Shown here piece after piece: positions 1-6,244 of a stretch of DNA of 13,671 nt. Below the pieces are notes generated by a model that was given only the letters and a program-made list of their open reading frames with translations, had not been told where the DNA came from and searched no databases. A program made the position numbers and the translations under genes. Every line of letters begins with the position of its first letter. Position 1 is the stretch's first letter. The stretch covers positions 1 through 13,671 of the forward strand of contig JADGHI010000047.1 of the NCBI GenBank assembly GCA_019689515.1, written 5' to 3'. Source of the DNA: Acetobacteraceae bacterium. Its GTDB lineage: Bacteria > Pseudomonadota > Alphaproteobacteria > Acetobacterales > Acetobacteraceae.

Positions 1-1
1 C

Positions 2-571
2 TTCCTGGTCATGGGGGGCGCCTACTTTATCTGCGGGCTACAGCTCGTCTTCCTCACCACCCACCTGCCCTCCTATCTCACGCTCTGCGGCATGGACCCG
101 ATGCTGGGGGCGCAGGCGCTGGCGGTGATCGGCGGGTTCAACGTGCTGGGCAGCCTGTTCTTCGGCTGGGCAGGCGGACGCTGGTCCAAGACCGCGCTGC
201 TCGGCGGCCTCTATCTCACACGCTCGGTCGTGCTCGCCTGGTACTTCGCCACGCCGCCGACGCCCGAATCCACCCTCATTTTCGCGGCGGTGATGGGGTT
301 CCTCTGGCTCGGCGTGGCGCCGCTGATCGCGGGCGCGGTGGTCGAGATGTTCGGGCTGCGCTGGCAGGCGATGATCCAGGGCATCGCCTTCACCAGCCAC
401 CAGATCGGCAGCTTCCTCGGCGCCTATGGCGGCGGACTGCTGTTCGACGCGATGGGGTCCTACGACCTGGCGTGGAAGCTCGGGGTCGGCATGGGGATCG
501 TGGCGGGGACCGCCCAGCTCATCGGCGCCCTGCCCCGCTGGCCGGGGGCGCCCAGAACCGCGCCGGGCTGA
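2..571 (+). CDS. MFS transporter, C-terminal part (5' end outside window)
   Basis: The reading frame is already open at base 2 and ends at a TGA at 569-571, so only about 189 C-terminal residues are present; the ATG at 11 is probably internal. The protein is strongly hydrophobic, with about five or six predicted membrane segments separated by short polar loops. An Arg-Trp-Ser-Lys loop after a Gly-rich segment (FFGWAGGRWSK) fits the conserved cytoplasmic loop motif of the major facilitator superfamily, and the spacing of segments matches the second six-helix half. The AYFICGLQLVFLTTHLPSYL stretch resembles MFS members of the oxalate/formate or monocarboxylate type, but the substrate cannot be read from this fragment. 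The gene ends 61 bp from the stop of the convergent Zur/Fur-like gene. MFS assignment is firm; the subfamily is a guess. Confidence 0.85.
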   Translation, partial: FLVMGGAYFICGLQLVFLTTHLPSYLTLCGMDPMLGAQALAVIGGFNVLGSLFFGWAGGRWSKTALLGGLYLTRSVVLAWYFATPPTPESTLIFAAVMGFLWLGVAPLIAGAVVEMFGLRWQAMIQGIAFTSHQIGSFLGAYGGGLLFDAMGSYDLAWKLGVGMGIVAGTAQLIGALPRWPGAPRTAPG

Positions 572-632
572 GGGCGCCGCAACCGGGCGGGCCGAGCGGG
601 CGGGCAGCGCGGTCGCCCCGGCCCCGCTCTGC

Positions 633-1142
633 TCAGGCCCCGGCGCAGTGCGCGCAGCGCCCCTCGATCTCCACCGTCGCGCGGATGGCCGTGAAGCCGG
701 CCCGGGACGCGGCGGCCGCCACGGCGCGGGCAACGGCGGCGTCGGTCAGCTCCAGGGTCGCGCCGCAGCTCCGGCAGATGAGGAACTGGTGCGGGTGGTC
801 GTGGGCGCCGTCGCAGGCGCAGTCGAGGGGGTGGTCCTCGGCCTCGCTGCAGCCGATGAAGGCGTTCAAACGCTCGATCTTGTGGATCAGCCCCTGCTCC
901 AGCAGGAAATCGAGCGCGCGATAGACGGTCGGCGGCGCCGCCCCCGGCCGCTCCGCCTTCAGCCGGTCGAGCAGCGCATAGGCGCCGACCGGCTGCGGGG
1001 CCGCCTCCAGCACCAGCCGCAGCACCTGCCGGCGGAGTTCGGTCAACTGGGCGCCGCGGCGGGAGCAGGCCGCGGCGGCCCGGTCCAGCGCCGCCTCCAC
1101 CGCCGCCGTCGCCGCTCCGCCCTGGCTGCCGCCCGTGTCCAT
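633..1142 (-). CDS. zur: Fur-family transcriptional regulator, probably Zur
   Basis: A 169-residue metal-responsive repressor. The N-terminal winged helix (about 30-95) includes the recognition-helix segment PPTVYRALDFLLEQGLIHKI (70-89), typical of Fur/Zur/PerR proteins. The C-terminal half has a His-rich stretch with H114, H116 and H118 and two CxxC pairs, C123/C126 and C163/C166, expected to hold structural zinc. The sequence from the recognition helix into the segment ending IGC (about 93-98) looks more like Zur (zinc uptake repressor) than Fur. A strong Shine-Dalgarno run (AGGGGAGGGA) lies 8 nt before the ATG. The gene is divergent from hisI across 50 bp. In Zur regulons the protein represses zinc uptake genes and zinc-sparing paralogues when zinc is sufficient. 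No zinc ABC transporter genes lie in this window, so the Zur rather than Fur assignment rests on motifs alone. Confidence 0.85.
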   Translation of the reverse strand: MDTGGSQGGAATAAVEAALDRAAAACSRRGAQLTELRRQVLRLVLEAAPQPVGAYALLDRLKAERPGAAPPTVYRALDFLLEQGLIHKIERLNAFIGCSEAEDHPLDCACDGAHDHPHQFLICRSCGATLELTDAAVARAVAAAASRAGFTAIRATVEIEGRCAHCAGA

Positions 1143-1181
1143 CCGCCGGGTCCCTCCCCTGCGATCATCCGCCTTCCGCAG

Positions 1182-1192
1182 TATATAGAGGC
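1182..1192 (+). promoter_or_regulatory. Possible -10 element directly upstream of hisI start (leaderless candidate)
   Basis: TATATA at 1182-1187 is the only AT-rich hexamer in a GC-rich 50-bp divergent gap and sits just 5 nt before the hisI ATG. No purine-rich ribosome-binding site lies at the usual distance. A -10 element here would put transcription initiation at or next to the ATG, giving a leaderless mRNA. No good -35 box is visible 17 bp upstream (CTGCGA at 1159-1164). Confidence 0.4.
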
Positions 1193-1615
1193 ATGAGCGA
1201 CATCACGACGCCCATCGCCGAACCCTCCGACCGCGCCCGGCTGCTGGATGCCGTGCGGTTCGATTCCCGTGGCCTCGTCCCGGTCGTGGCGCAGCAGCAC
1301 GATACGGGCGAGGTGCTGATGCTAGCCTGGATGAACCGCGCCGCCCTCGCCGAGACGCTGGCGACGGGCCGCGTGACCTACTACTCCCGCTCGCGCGACG
1401 CGCTGTGGCGCAAGGGGGAGACCAGCGGGCAGGTCCAGCGCCTGGTGGATCTGCGGCTGGATTGCGACGGCGACACGCTGCTCGCACTGGTGGACCAGGC
1501 CGGGGTCGCCTGCCATACGGGGCGGCGGAGCTGTTTCTCCTGGGCGCTGCGCGAGGGCGAGGTGCGCCCGATCGCGGAGCCGCAGGTTGATCCGAAGGCG
1601 CTCTACGGCGGGTGA
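1193..1615 (+). CDS. hisI: Phosphoribosyl-AMP cyclohydrolase
   Basis: A 140-residue enzyme for the third step of histidine biosynthesis, the zinc-dependent opening of the adenine ring of phosphoribosyl-AMP, in the cytoplasm. Family signatures are clear: the LMLAWMN segment (42-48), YYSRSR and LWRKGETSG (63-79), and the metal site DCDGD (D90, C91, D92, D94) followed by CHTGRRSCF with C107 and C114. These three cysteines and the aspartates match the known Zn and Mg ligands. There is no HisE (phosphohydrolase) domain, so this is the monofunctional form usual in alphaproteobacteria. No other his gene is nearby. The gene is divergent from the Zur-like regulator; since HisI is a zinc enzyme and zinc-responsive hisI paralogues are known in some bacteria, co-regulation is possible but not shown. 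The ATG lacks a clear ribosome-binding site. Confidence 0.95.
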   Translation: MSDITTPIAEPSDRARLLDAVRFDSRGLVPVVAQQHDTGEVLMLAWMNRAALAETLATGRVTYYSRSRDALWRKGETSGQVQRLVDLRLDCDGDTLLALVDQAGVACHTGRRSCFSWALREGEVRPIAEPQVDPKALYGG

Positions 1616-1648
1616 CAGGGCAGGACTCGCCGAGGCGGTCCGGTACCC

Positions 1649-1669
1649 GCCCGCGGGAAGCCGGGCTTT
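1649..1669 (+). terminator. Possible intrinsic terminator after hisI
   Basis: GCCCG (1649-1653) can pair with CGGGC (1662-1666) around an 8-nt loop, followed by TTT. It lies 33 nt after the hisI stop and before the possible promoter of the next gene, as expected for a transcription unit boundary. The T tract is short, so efficiency is uncertain. Confidence 0.35.
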
Positions 1670-1689
1670 CGTCTGCGTCCCTGGCTCCG

Positions 1690-1702
1690 TATCCATAGGC
1701 GC
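1690..1702 (+). promoter_or_regulatory. Possible -10 element directly upstream of first GNAT gene
   Basis: TATCCATA begins at 1690 and ends 5 nt before the ATG at 1703; no Shine-Dalgarno run is present. The local layout resembles that in front of hisI (GTAT, then A/T-rich, then AGGC and ATG). A hexamer TTTCGT at 1667-1672 is 17 bp upstream but matches a -35 box poorly. It may mark a leaderless start for the downstream four-gene run. Confidence 0.35.
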
Positions 1703-2332
1703 ATGGCCGTCCCCCCTTCCCCGCTCCGTTTCGAGCTCCTGCGCGGCGCGGCGCTCGCCCCCTGGCTCGACCAGGCGGCGCGGCTGCGCATCGCGGTGTT
1801 CCGCGAATGGCCCTATCTCTACGACGGCGACGAGGCCTATGAGCGCCACTACCTCGCGACCTATGCCGAGAGCCCCGGGGCGGCACTGATCGCGGCGATC
1901 GCGCCCGGCGATCAGGTCGTCGGCATCTCCACCTGCCAGCCCATGACCGAGGCCGCGGCGCCGGTGCGTGCGCCCTTCGAGGCGCACGGCCTCGATCCGC
2001 GGCGCTTCTGCTACTTCGGCGAATCCGTCCTGCTGCCGGAATGGCGTGGGCATGGCGCGGGCGTGCGCTTCTTCCAGGAGCGCGAGGCCCATGCGCGCGA
2101 CACGCTTGGCCTCGACTACGCCGCCTTCTGCGCCGTGCTGCGCGACCCGGACGATCCGCGCCGGCCGAAGGACTACGCACCGCTCGACGGGTTCTGGCGC
2201 CGCCGCGGCTACACGCCCTATCCGGACCTGCGCTGCGTCCTCTCCTGGCGCGAGATCGGCCAGGCGGAGGAGACGCCGCACGAACTGTCCTTCTGGATCA
2301 AGCCGCTCACCGAGGGGGTGCCCCTGCCGTGA
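1703..2332 (+). CDS. GNAT-family N-acetyltransferase, partner of adjacent nitrilase
   Basis: A 209-residue member of the GCN5-related acetyltransferase fold. The acetyl-CoA pyrophosphate-binding motif is visible as RGHGAG (R115-G120) after the strand FGESVLLPEW, and the FREWPYLYDGD segment (33-43) is distinctive of a conserved subfamily. The C-terminal FWRRRGY and FWIKPL segments also fit. Members of this subfamily are commonly encoded beside, or fused to the N-terminus of, a C-N hydrolase (the RimI-nitrilase branch exemplified by Bacillus YhcX). Here the stop overlaps the GTG of that hydrolase by 4 nt, the unfused equivalent. The acceptor substrate is unknown for the family; the arrangement suggests acetylation and amide hydrolysis act on the same or linked small molecules. 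The ATG at 1703 is preferred because it lies just after the possible promoter and upstream of the first conserved block. Confidence 0.85.
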   Translation: MAVPPSPLRFELLRGAALAPWLDQAARLRIAVFREWPYLYDGDEAYERHYLATYAESPGAALIAAIAPGDQVVGISTCQPMTEAAAPVRAPFEAHGLDPRRFCYFGESVLLPEWRGHGAGVRFFQEREAHARDTLGLDYAAFCAVLRDPDDPRRPKDYAPLDGFWRRRGYTPYPDLRCVLSWREIGQAEETPHELSFWIKPLTEGVPLP

Positions 2333-3225
2333 ACCGCCGCCTGCTCCGCCTCGGCCTGTTGCAATACCCGGTCGAGCGGCCGGCGAGCGTCGCCGCCTGG
2401 GCGGCGAAGCTCGACCGCTGGCTGGCCGAGGGACGCGCCGCAGGGGGTGAGCTGCTGGTGCTGCCGGAATATGCCTGCGTCGAGCTGGGCCCTGCCCTCT
2501 CCGGCCGGGACGAGCCGGACGAAGCCGCCGAGCTCGCCGCGATGGCCGCGGCCGCGGAGGAGATCCTCGCCGCGATGCGCGAGGCCGCGCGCCGCCATTC
2601 CGTCTGGCTGCTGCCCGGCTCCTTGCCGATGCGCGACGGCGCTTCCAACCGCGTGGTCAACCGCGCGCCGCTGATCACGCCGGAGGGCCTGCTCGCGCAC
2701 CAGGAGAAGCGCATGATGACGCGCTTCGAGGCCGAGCGCTGGGGTGTCTCCAGCGGGGCCGATCCGGGGGTGTTCGACACGCCCTGGGGCCGGATCGGCG
2801 TCTCGATCTGCTACGACGTGGAGTTCCCGAAGCACGTCCGCACGCAGGTCGCGGCCGGCGCCTGGCTGATCCTCGCCCCCACCTGCACGGACTCCATGCA
2901 CGGCTTCAATCGCGTGCGCTTCGCCGCTCAGGCCCGCGCGCTGGAGAACCAGTGCTACGTCGCCATCACGCCGACGGTGGGCGAGGCGCCCTGGTCCGCC
3001 GCGCTTGACCAGAACCGCGGCTTCGCCGCGGTCTTCGGCCCGGTGGACCGAGGCTTCCCGGAGGACGGGGTGCTGGCGCGCGGGCCCCTCGACATGCCGG
3101 GCTGGGTGTTCTGCGACCTCGACCCGGCGCGGCTCGACGAGGTGCGCGAGCACGGCGCGGTGCGCAACCACCGCGACTGGCCGACGGTGCACTTCGCGAC
3201 GCCCTTGCCTGCGCGCTTCGCGTGA
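2329..3225 (+). CDS. Carbon-nitrogen hydrolase (nitrilase superfamily)
   Basis: A 298-residue amidase-type enzyme with the full catalytic triad of the superfamily: E47 in LPEYA, K127 in HQEKRMMTRFE and the nucleophile C161 in ICYDVEFP. The segment CTDSMHGFNRVRFAAQARAL, followed by ENQCYV, is characteristic of the branch normally fused to an N-terminal GNAT domain (YhcX-like). The start is GTG at 2329, overlapping the GNAT stop by 4 nt in the -1 frame. The frame stays open upstream to an ATG at 2041, but that part lies inside the GNAT gene and lacks family similarity. Length fits a single nitrilase domain of about 270-300 residues. The enzyme probably hydrolyses a small amide or nitrile in the cytoplasm; the exact substrate cannot be told. 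Its stop overlaps the lpxB start by 4 nt, so production is probably coupled to both neighbours. Confidence 0.9.
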   Translation: MNRRLLRLGLLQYPVERPASVAAWAAKLDRWLAEGRAAGGELLVLPEYACVELGPALSGRDEPDEAAELAAMAAAAEEILAAMREAARRHSVWLLPGSLPMRDGASNRVVNRAPLITPEGLLAHQEKRMMTRFEAERWGVSSGADPGVFDTPWGRIGVSICYDVEFPKHVRTQVAAGAWLILAPTCTDSMHGFNRVRFAAQARALENQCYVAITPTVGEAPWSAALDQNRGFAAVFGPVDRGFPEDGVLARGPLDMPGWVFCDLDPARLDEVREHGAVRNHRDWPTVHFATPLPARFA

Positions 3226-4382
3226 CCCTGGTCTATCTCGTCGCTGGCGAGGCCTCGGGCGACGCGCTCGGCGCGCGGCTGATCGCGGCGCTGCGGGCGC
3301 GGCGGCCGGACCTCGAATTCGCCGGCATCGGCGGCGAGCGGATGGCGGAACAGGGCCTCGCCTCCCTGTTCCCGATGCGCGAGCTGGCGCTCATGGGCCT
3401 GCTGGAGGTGCTGCCGAACATCCGCCGCCTCGCGCGGCGGCTGCGCGAAGCAGCCGAGGATGTGGCGGCGCGCCGGCCCGCCGTGGTGGTGACAATCGAT
3501 TCGCCGAGCTTCGCCATGCGCCTCGCCGGGCGGGTGAAGCCGCTCGGCATCCCGCTGGTGCATTATGTCGCACCGCAGGTCTGGGCTTGGCGCCCGGGGC
3601 GCGTCACGCAGATCCGCGAGCGGGTGGACCGCATCCTCGCCCTGCTGCCCTTCGAGCTGCCCTTCTTCGAGGCCGCCGGCATCCCCGTGACCTTCGTCGG
3701 CCATCCGGTGCTGGAGAGCGGCGCCGATGGGGGCAATGCCGCGCGCTTCCGCGCCGCGCACGGCATCGCGCCGGGCGAGCGCGTGGTGGTGGCGATGCCG
3801 GGCAGCCGGCGGATGGAGGCGAGTCGCCTGCTGCCGGCGTTCGGCGAGGCACTGCGGTTGGCCGCAGAGCGCGTGCCCGGGCTGCGCCCGGTGGTGCCGG
3901 TGGCCGGCGTCGTCGAGGGCGCCGTGCGCAAGGCGGCGGCGTCCTGGCCGGTGGCGCCGATTCTGGTCGCCACGCCGGGCGACAAGCACGACGCCTTCGC
4001 GGCAGCCGAGGCGGGGCTGATCAAGAGCGGCACCTCCTCGCTGGAGATGGCCGTGGCGGGGGTGCCGCATGTCGTGGCCTACCGGGTCAACCCGGTGACG
4101 GCGGCGATCGTGCGGCGGCTGGTGCGGGTACCCTATGCCTCGCTGGTGAACCTGCTGAACGAGGCGCCCGTGGTGCCGGAATACCTTCAGGAGAACTGCA
4201 CGGCGCCGGCGCTGGCGGAGGGTCTGATACGGCTGTTGAGCGAACCGGCAGCAGCGGCGGCGCAGCGCGAGGGGTTCGCGGCCGCACTGGCGCGGCTCCG
4301 CCCGCCACAGGGCCGGCCGAGCGACGCGGCGGCGGAGGCGGTGCTCCAGGTGCTGGCCAGGCAGGGGGAGGCAGTGGGATGA
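3222..4382 (+). CDS. lpxB: Lipid-A-disaccharide synthase
   Basis: A 386-residue glycosyltransferase (family GT19) that joins UDP-2,3-diacylglucosamine and 2,3-diacylglucosamine-1-phosphate into the lipid A disaccharide at the cytoplasmic face of the inner membrane. Diagnostic blocks in order: GEASGD near the N-terminus, GIGGERM, TIDSPSF, VAPQVWAWRPGR, VGHPVLE, PGSRRME, KSGTSSLEMA and LLNEAPVVPEYLQ. Length matches the family (about 380-390). The start is GTG at 3222, inside the nitrilase stop (GTGA overlap), and the stop overlaps the next ATG by 4 nt. In many proteobacteria lpxB follows lpxD-fabZ-lpxA; here none of those is present and the gene is embedded among GNAT, nitrilase and aldolase genes. 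The convergent oxidoreductase downstream belongs to a family often found beside lpx genes. Confidence 0.97.
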   Translation: MTLVYLVAGEASGDALGARLIAALRARRPDLEFAGIGGERMAEQGLASLFPMRELALMGLLEVLPNIRRLARRLREAAEDVAARRPAVVVTIDSPSFAMRLAGRVKPLGIPLVHYVAPQVWAWRPGRVTQIRERVDRILALLPFELPFFEAAGIPVTFVGHPVLESGADGGNAARFRAAHGIAPGERVVVAMPGSRRMEASRLLPAFGEALRLAAERVPGLRPVVPVAGVVEGAVRKAAASWPVAPILVATPGDKHDAFAAAEAGLIKSGTSSLEMAVAGVPHVVAYRVNPVTAAIVRRLVRVPYASLVNLLNEAPVVPEYLQENCTAPALAEGLIRLLSEPAAAAAQREGFAAALARLRPPQGRPSDAAAEAVLQVLARQGEAVG

Positions 4383-5032
4383 CGGAACCGGACGACGCGC
4401 CGGAGATGCGGGCAGAGATCGTCCGGCTCGCGCAGGCGCTCGACGCGGCGGGCATGATGCCCTCGAAGTCGGGCAACCTGTCCTGCCGTGCCGGCGACGG
4501 GATGCTGATCACGCCGTCCGGCCTGCCCTACGCCGTGATGACGCCGGGCGACCTGGTCTGGCTCGGGCCGGACGGGCAGGTGCGGTCGGGCGGCAAGCCT
4601 TCCTCGGAATGGCGGCTGCACCAGGCGATTTACCGCGCCCGGCCGGAGGTCGCGGCGGTGGTACACACCCACAGCCCGAAGGCCACCGCGCTCTCCTGCG
4701 CGCGGCGCGGCATCCCGGCCTTCCACTACATGGTGGCGCTGGCGGGCGGGAGCGACATCCGGTGCAGCGACTATGCCACCTTCGGCACGGCCGAGCTGGC
4801 CGAGGCGACGCTGCGGGCGCTCGAAGGGCGGCGCGCCGCGCTGCTCGCCAACCACGGCGTCGTCGCGGTGGGCGCAAGCCTCGCCGCGGCCTACACGCTG
4901 GCGCTGGAGGTCGAGAACCTGGCGGGCCAATACCTCGCCCTGCTGGCCTCGGGCCTCACGCCGGTGGTGTTGGACGACGCCGAGATGGCCGAGGTGCTGG
5001 CGCAGTTCGGCGCCTACAAGCGCCTCGGATAA
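4379..5032 (+). CDS. Class II aldolase, L-fuculose-phosphate aldolase (FucA)-like
   Basis: A 217-residue class II aldolase/adducin-family protein close in length and motifs to E. coli FucA (215 residues). Visible blocks: SGNLSCR (31-37) and ITPSG (44-48) for phosphate binding; KPSSEW with catalytic E77; and the zinc ligands H96, H98 (HTHS) and H159 (NHG). HYMVALAGG, followed shortly by YATFGT, is also typical of FucA-type enzymes. These positions correspond to E73, H92, H94 and H155 of FucA with a constant offset of 4. The expected reaction is reversible cleavage of a ketose-1-phosphate or similar phosphorylated sugar into dihydroxyacetone phosphate and an aldehyde; the natural substrate is not certain. 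The ATG overlaps the lpxB stop (ATGA). No fucose kinase or isomerase gene lies in the window, so a fucose-pathway role is not supported by context. Confidence 0.88.
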   Translation: MTEPDDAPEMRAEIVRLAQALDAAGMMPSKSGNLSCRAGDGMLITPSGLPYAVMTPGDLVWLGPDGQVRSGGKPSSEWRLHQAIYRARPEVAAVVHTHSPKATALSCARRGIPAFHYMVALAGGSDIRCSDYATFGTAELAEATLRALEGRRAALLANHGVVAVGASLAAAYTLALEVENLAGQYLALLASGLTPVVLDDAEMAEVLAQFGAYKRLG

Positions 5033-5034
5033 GC

Positions 5035-5107
5035 CGCGCTTGCCCTGGGAAACACACCCAGGCGCGGATCGCCGTCCCGGAAATGCCTGGTTCCGTGTCG
5101 GGACGGC
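5035..5107. terminator. Two inverted repeats between convergent genes, possible bidirectional terminator
   Basis: The 81-bp gap between the convergent aldolase and oxidoreductase genes is almost filled by two hairpin candidates. The first pairs CCTGGG (5044-5049) with CCCAGG (5057-5062) around AAACACA, with a further CGCG/CGCG pairing outside. The second is a perfect 9-bp repeat, GCCGTCCCG (5071-5079) with CGGGACGGC (5099-5107), enclosing 19 nt. Neither is followed by a T run, so intrinsic termination is plausible rather than certain. Confidence 0.5.
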
Positions 5108-5113
5108 TGGGGG

Positions 5114-6127
5114 CTAGTCCGGCCCGAACAGCCCCGAGGCCTCCGCCTTCGCCCGGCTTGCCGCGATCGAGTCCAGCACCCGGAGCCCCGCCTCCAGCGC
5201 CCGCCGGCCCGCAGCGCCGTCCACCACCACCGGCGCGCCGTCGAGACAGCTCGCGACGAAGGCGCGCAGCTCGGCCTCCAGCGAGTCATGGTCCTGCCAG
5301 CTATGCGTCTCGATGCCGAACTCCGGCATGGCGGGCAGCGCCTCGCCGGCATCCCTGCGCACCAGGTGGAGGCTGCGGGCGAGGAAGTCGGCGTTGAGGT
5401 AGCCGCGCGTCCCGAACACCCGTAGCTTGCGCTCCATCCTGAGGCTCACGCGGCTCGCCGTGATCGTCGCCGCCGCGCCATTGGCGAAACGCAAGCGGGC
5501 ATTGGCGATATCGGTGTGCGCCGACATGACTGGCGCGCCGACGGCGTCCACCGCCTCCAGCTCGCTCTCAACGAGGACGAGCATCAGGTCCAGGTCATGA
5601 ATCATCAGGTCCAGCACGACCGAGATATCGAGGCTGCGCGGCCGGAACGGCGCGATGCGCACCGCCTCCAGGTAGAGCGGCCGGCCGATCCATTCACGCA
5701 ACACGCCGCCGCCCGCGCCCGGGCCGGTGCCACAGAGCAGCTGCAGCGCGGCGGAGAACCGCTCCAGATGGCCGACCTGCAGCACCACCTTCCGGTCCCA
5801 CGCCAGGGCGATCAGCGCATCGGCCTCGGCGAGGGTGGCGGCGACCGGCTTCTCCACCAGCACATGCCGGCCGGCCTTGATCGCGGCGCCGGCCAGCTCG
5901 GCGTGAAACCGTGTCGGTGCCGCCACCACGAGCGCATCGGAGGCGGCGATCAGCGCCTCGGCGGACTCCATCGCGGGCGCGCCGACCTCCGCGGCGACTG
6001 CCGCGCCACGCGCCGGATCGGCGTCGAACACGCCGGAGAGCCGCGCGCGCGGCACCGCGGAAGCGAGCTTGAGCGCGTGGAATCGGCCGAAATGACCGAC
6101 CCCGAGCACGCCGACGGAAAGCACCAT
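5114..6127 (-). CDS. Gfo/Idh/MocA-family oxidoreductase, possibly GnnA-like nucleotide-sugar dehydrogenase
   Basis: A 337-residue NAD(P)-dependent sugar oxidoreductase. The N-terminal Rossmann fold has GVLGVGHFGRFHA (glycines 9, 11, 14), and the family signature EKP is at 92-94. The C-terminal half has GHLERF (119-124) and VLDLMIHDLDL with D173, H177 and D178, the usual substrate and catalytic region. GHLERF together with an IHDLD motif is common in members encoded next to lpx genes, including UDP-GlcNAc 3-dehydrogenase GnnA, which with aminotransferase GnnB makes the diamino sugar of amide-linked lipid A. Here it lies 81 bp from the lpxB run but convergent to it, and no GnnB-like aminotransferase is in the window. 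Family assignment is firm, GnnA role tentative; other sugar dehydrogenases of the family are possible. A good ribosome site (AGGGAA, 7-nt spacing) supports the ATG at 6127. Confidence 0.85.
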   Translation of the reverse strand: MVLSVGVLGVGHFGRFHALKLASAVPRARLSGVFDADPARGAAVAAEVGAPAMESAEALIAASDALVVAAPTRFHAELAGAAIKAGRHVLVEKPVAATLAEADALIALAWDRKVVLQVGHLERFSAALQLLCGTGPGAGGGVLREWIGRPLYLEAVRIAPFRPRSLDISVVLDLMIHDLDLMLVLVESELEAVDAVGAPVMSAHTDIANARLRFANGAAATITASRVSLRMERKLRVFGTRGYLNADFLARSLHLVRRDAGEALPAMPEFGIETHSWQDHDSLEAELRAFVASCLDGAPVVVDGAAGRRALEAGLRVLDSIAASRAKAEASGLFGPD

Positions 6128-6138
6128 GCTGCAATTCC

Positions 6139-6169
6139 CTGGGGCTGGGCCGTCTCCTAGCAGCCCCGG
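6139..6169 (-). promoter_or_regulatory. Hairpin/dyad in leader of oxidoreductase gene, overlapping its ribosome-binding site
   Basis: GGGGCTG (6141-6147) and CAGCCCC (6161-6167) form a perfect 7-bp inverted repeat, extendable to 9 bp with a T-G wobble at 6140/6168 and a C-G pair at 6139/6169; the loop is 13 nt. On the minus-strand mRNA one arm reaches into the Shine-Dalgarno sequence AGGGAA (6140-6135). It could be an RNA hairpin tuning translation or a DNA operator in this divergent promoter region. In GC-rich DNA such repeats also arise by chance. Confidence 0.35.
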
Positions 6170-6244
6170 CCCTGGGGTTGCATCCCCCCTGCGCCGCTGT
6201 CAGATACCGGCGGGACGCTAGTGCCCGGGGAGCCCCTTCGCCCG

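Noticed and set aside
1143..1192. Zur-box operator between the Zur-like gene and hisI
   Set aside because: Only TATATA is AT-rich; no extended palindrome of the kind bound by Zur proteins is visible.
2041..2328. Upstream extension of the nitrilase frame to an ATG at 2041
   Set aside because: This part lies within the GNAT coding region in another frame and shows only Arg/Ala/Pro composition; the GTG at 2329 matches the family N-terminus.
2955..4070. Minus-strand open frame of about 370 codons opposite nitrilase and lpxB
   Set aside because: It is antisense to two confidently identified genes, has His/Arg-rich low-complexity composition, and lacks a ribosome-binding site.
3005..4378. Long open frame upstream of the FucA-like aldolase, overlapping nitrilase and lpxB
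   Set aside because: It is a GC-rich shadow frame with biased Arg/Gly/Ala composition; the aldolase itself begins at the ATG at 4379.
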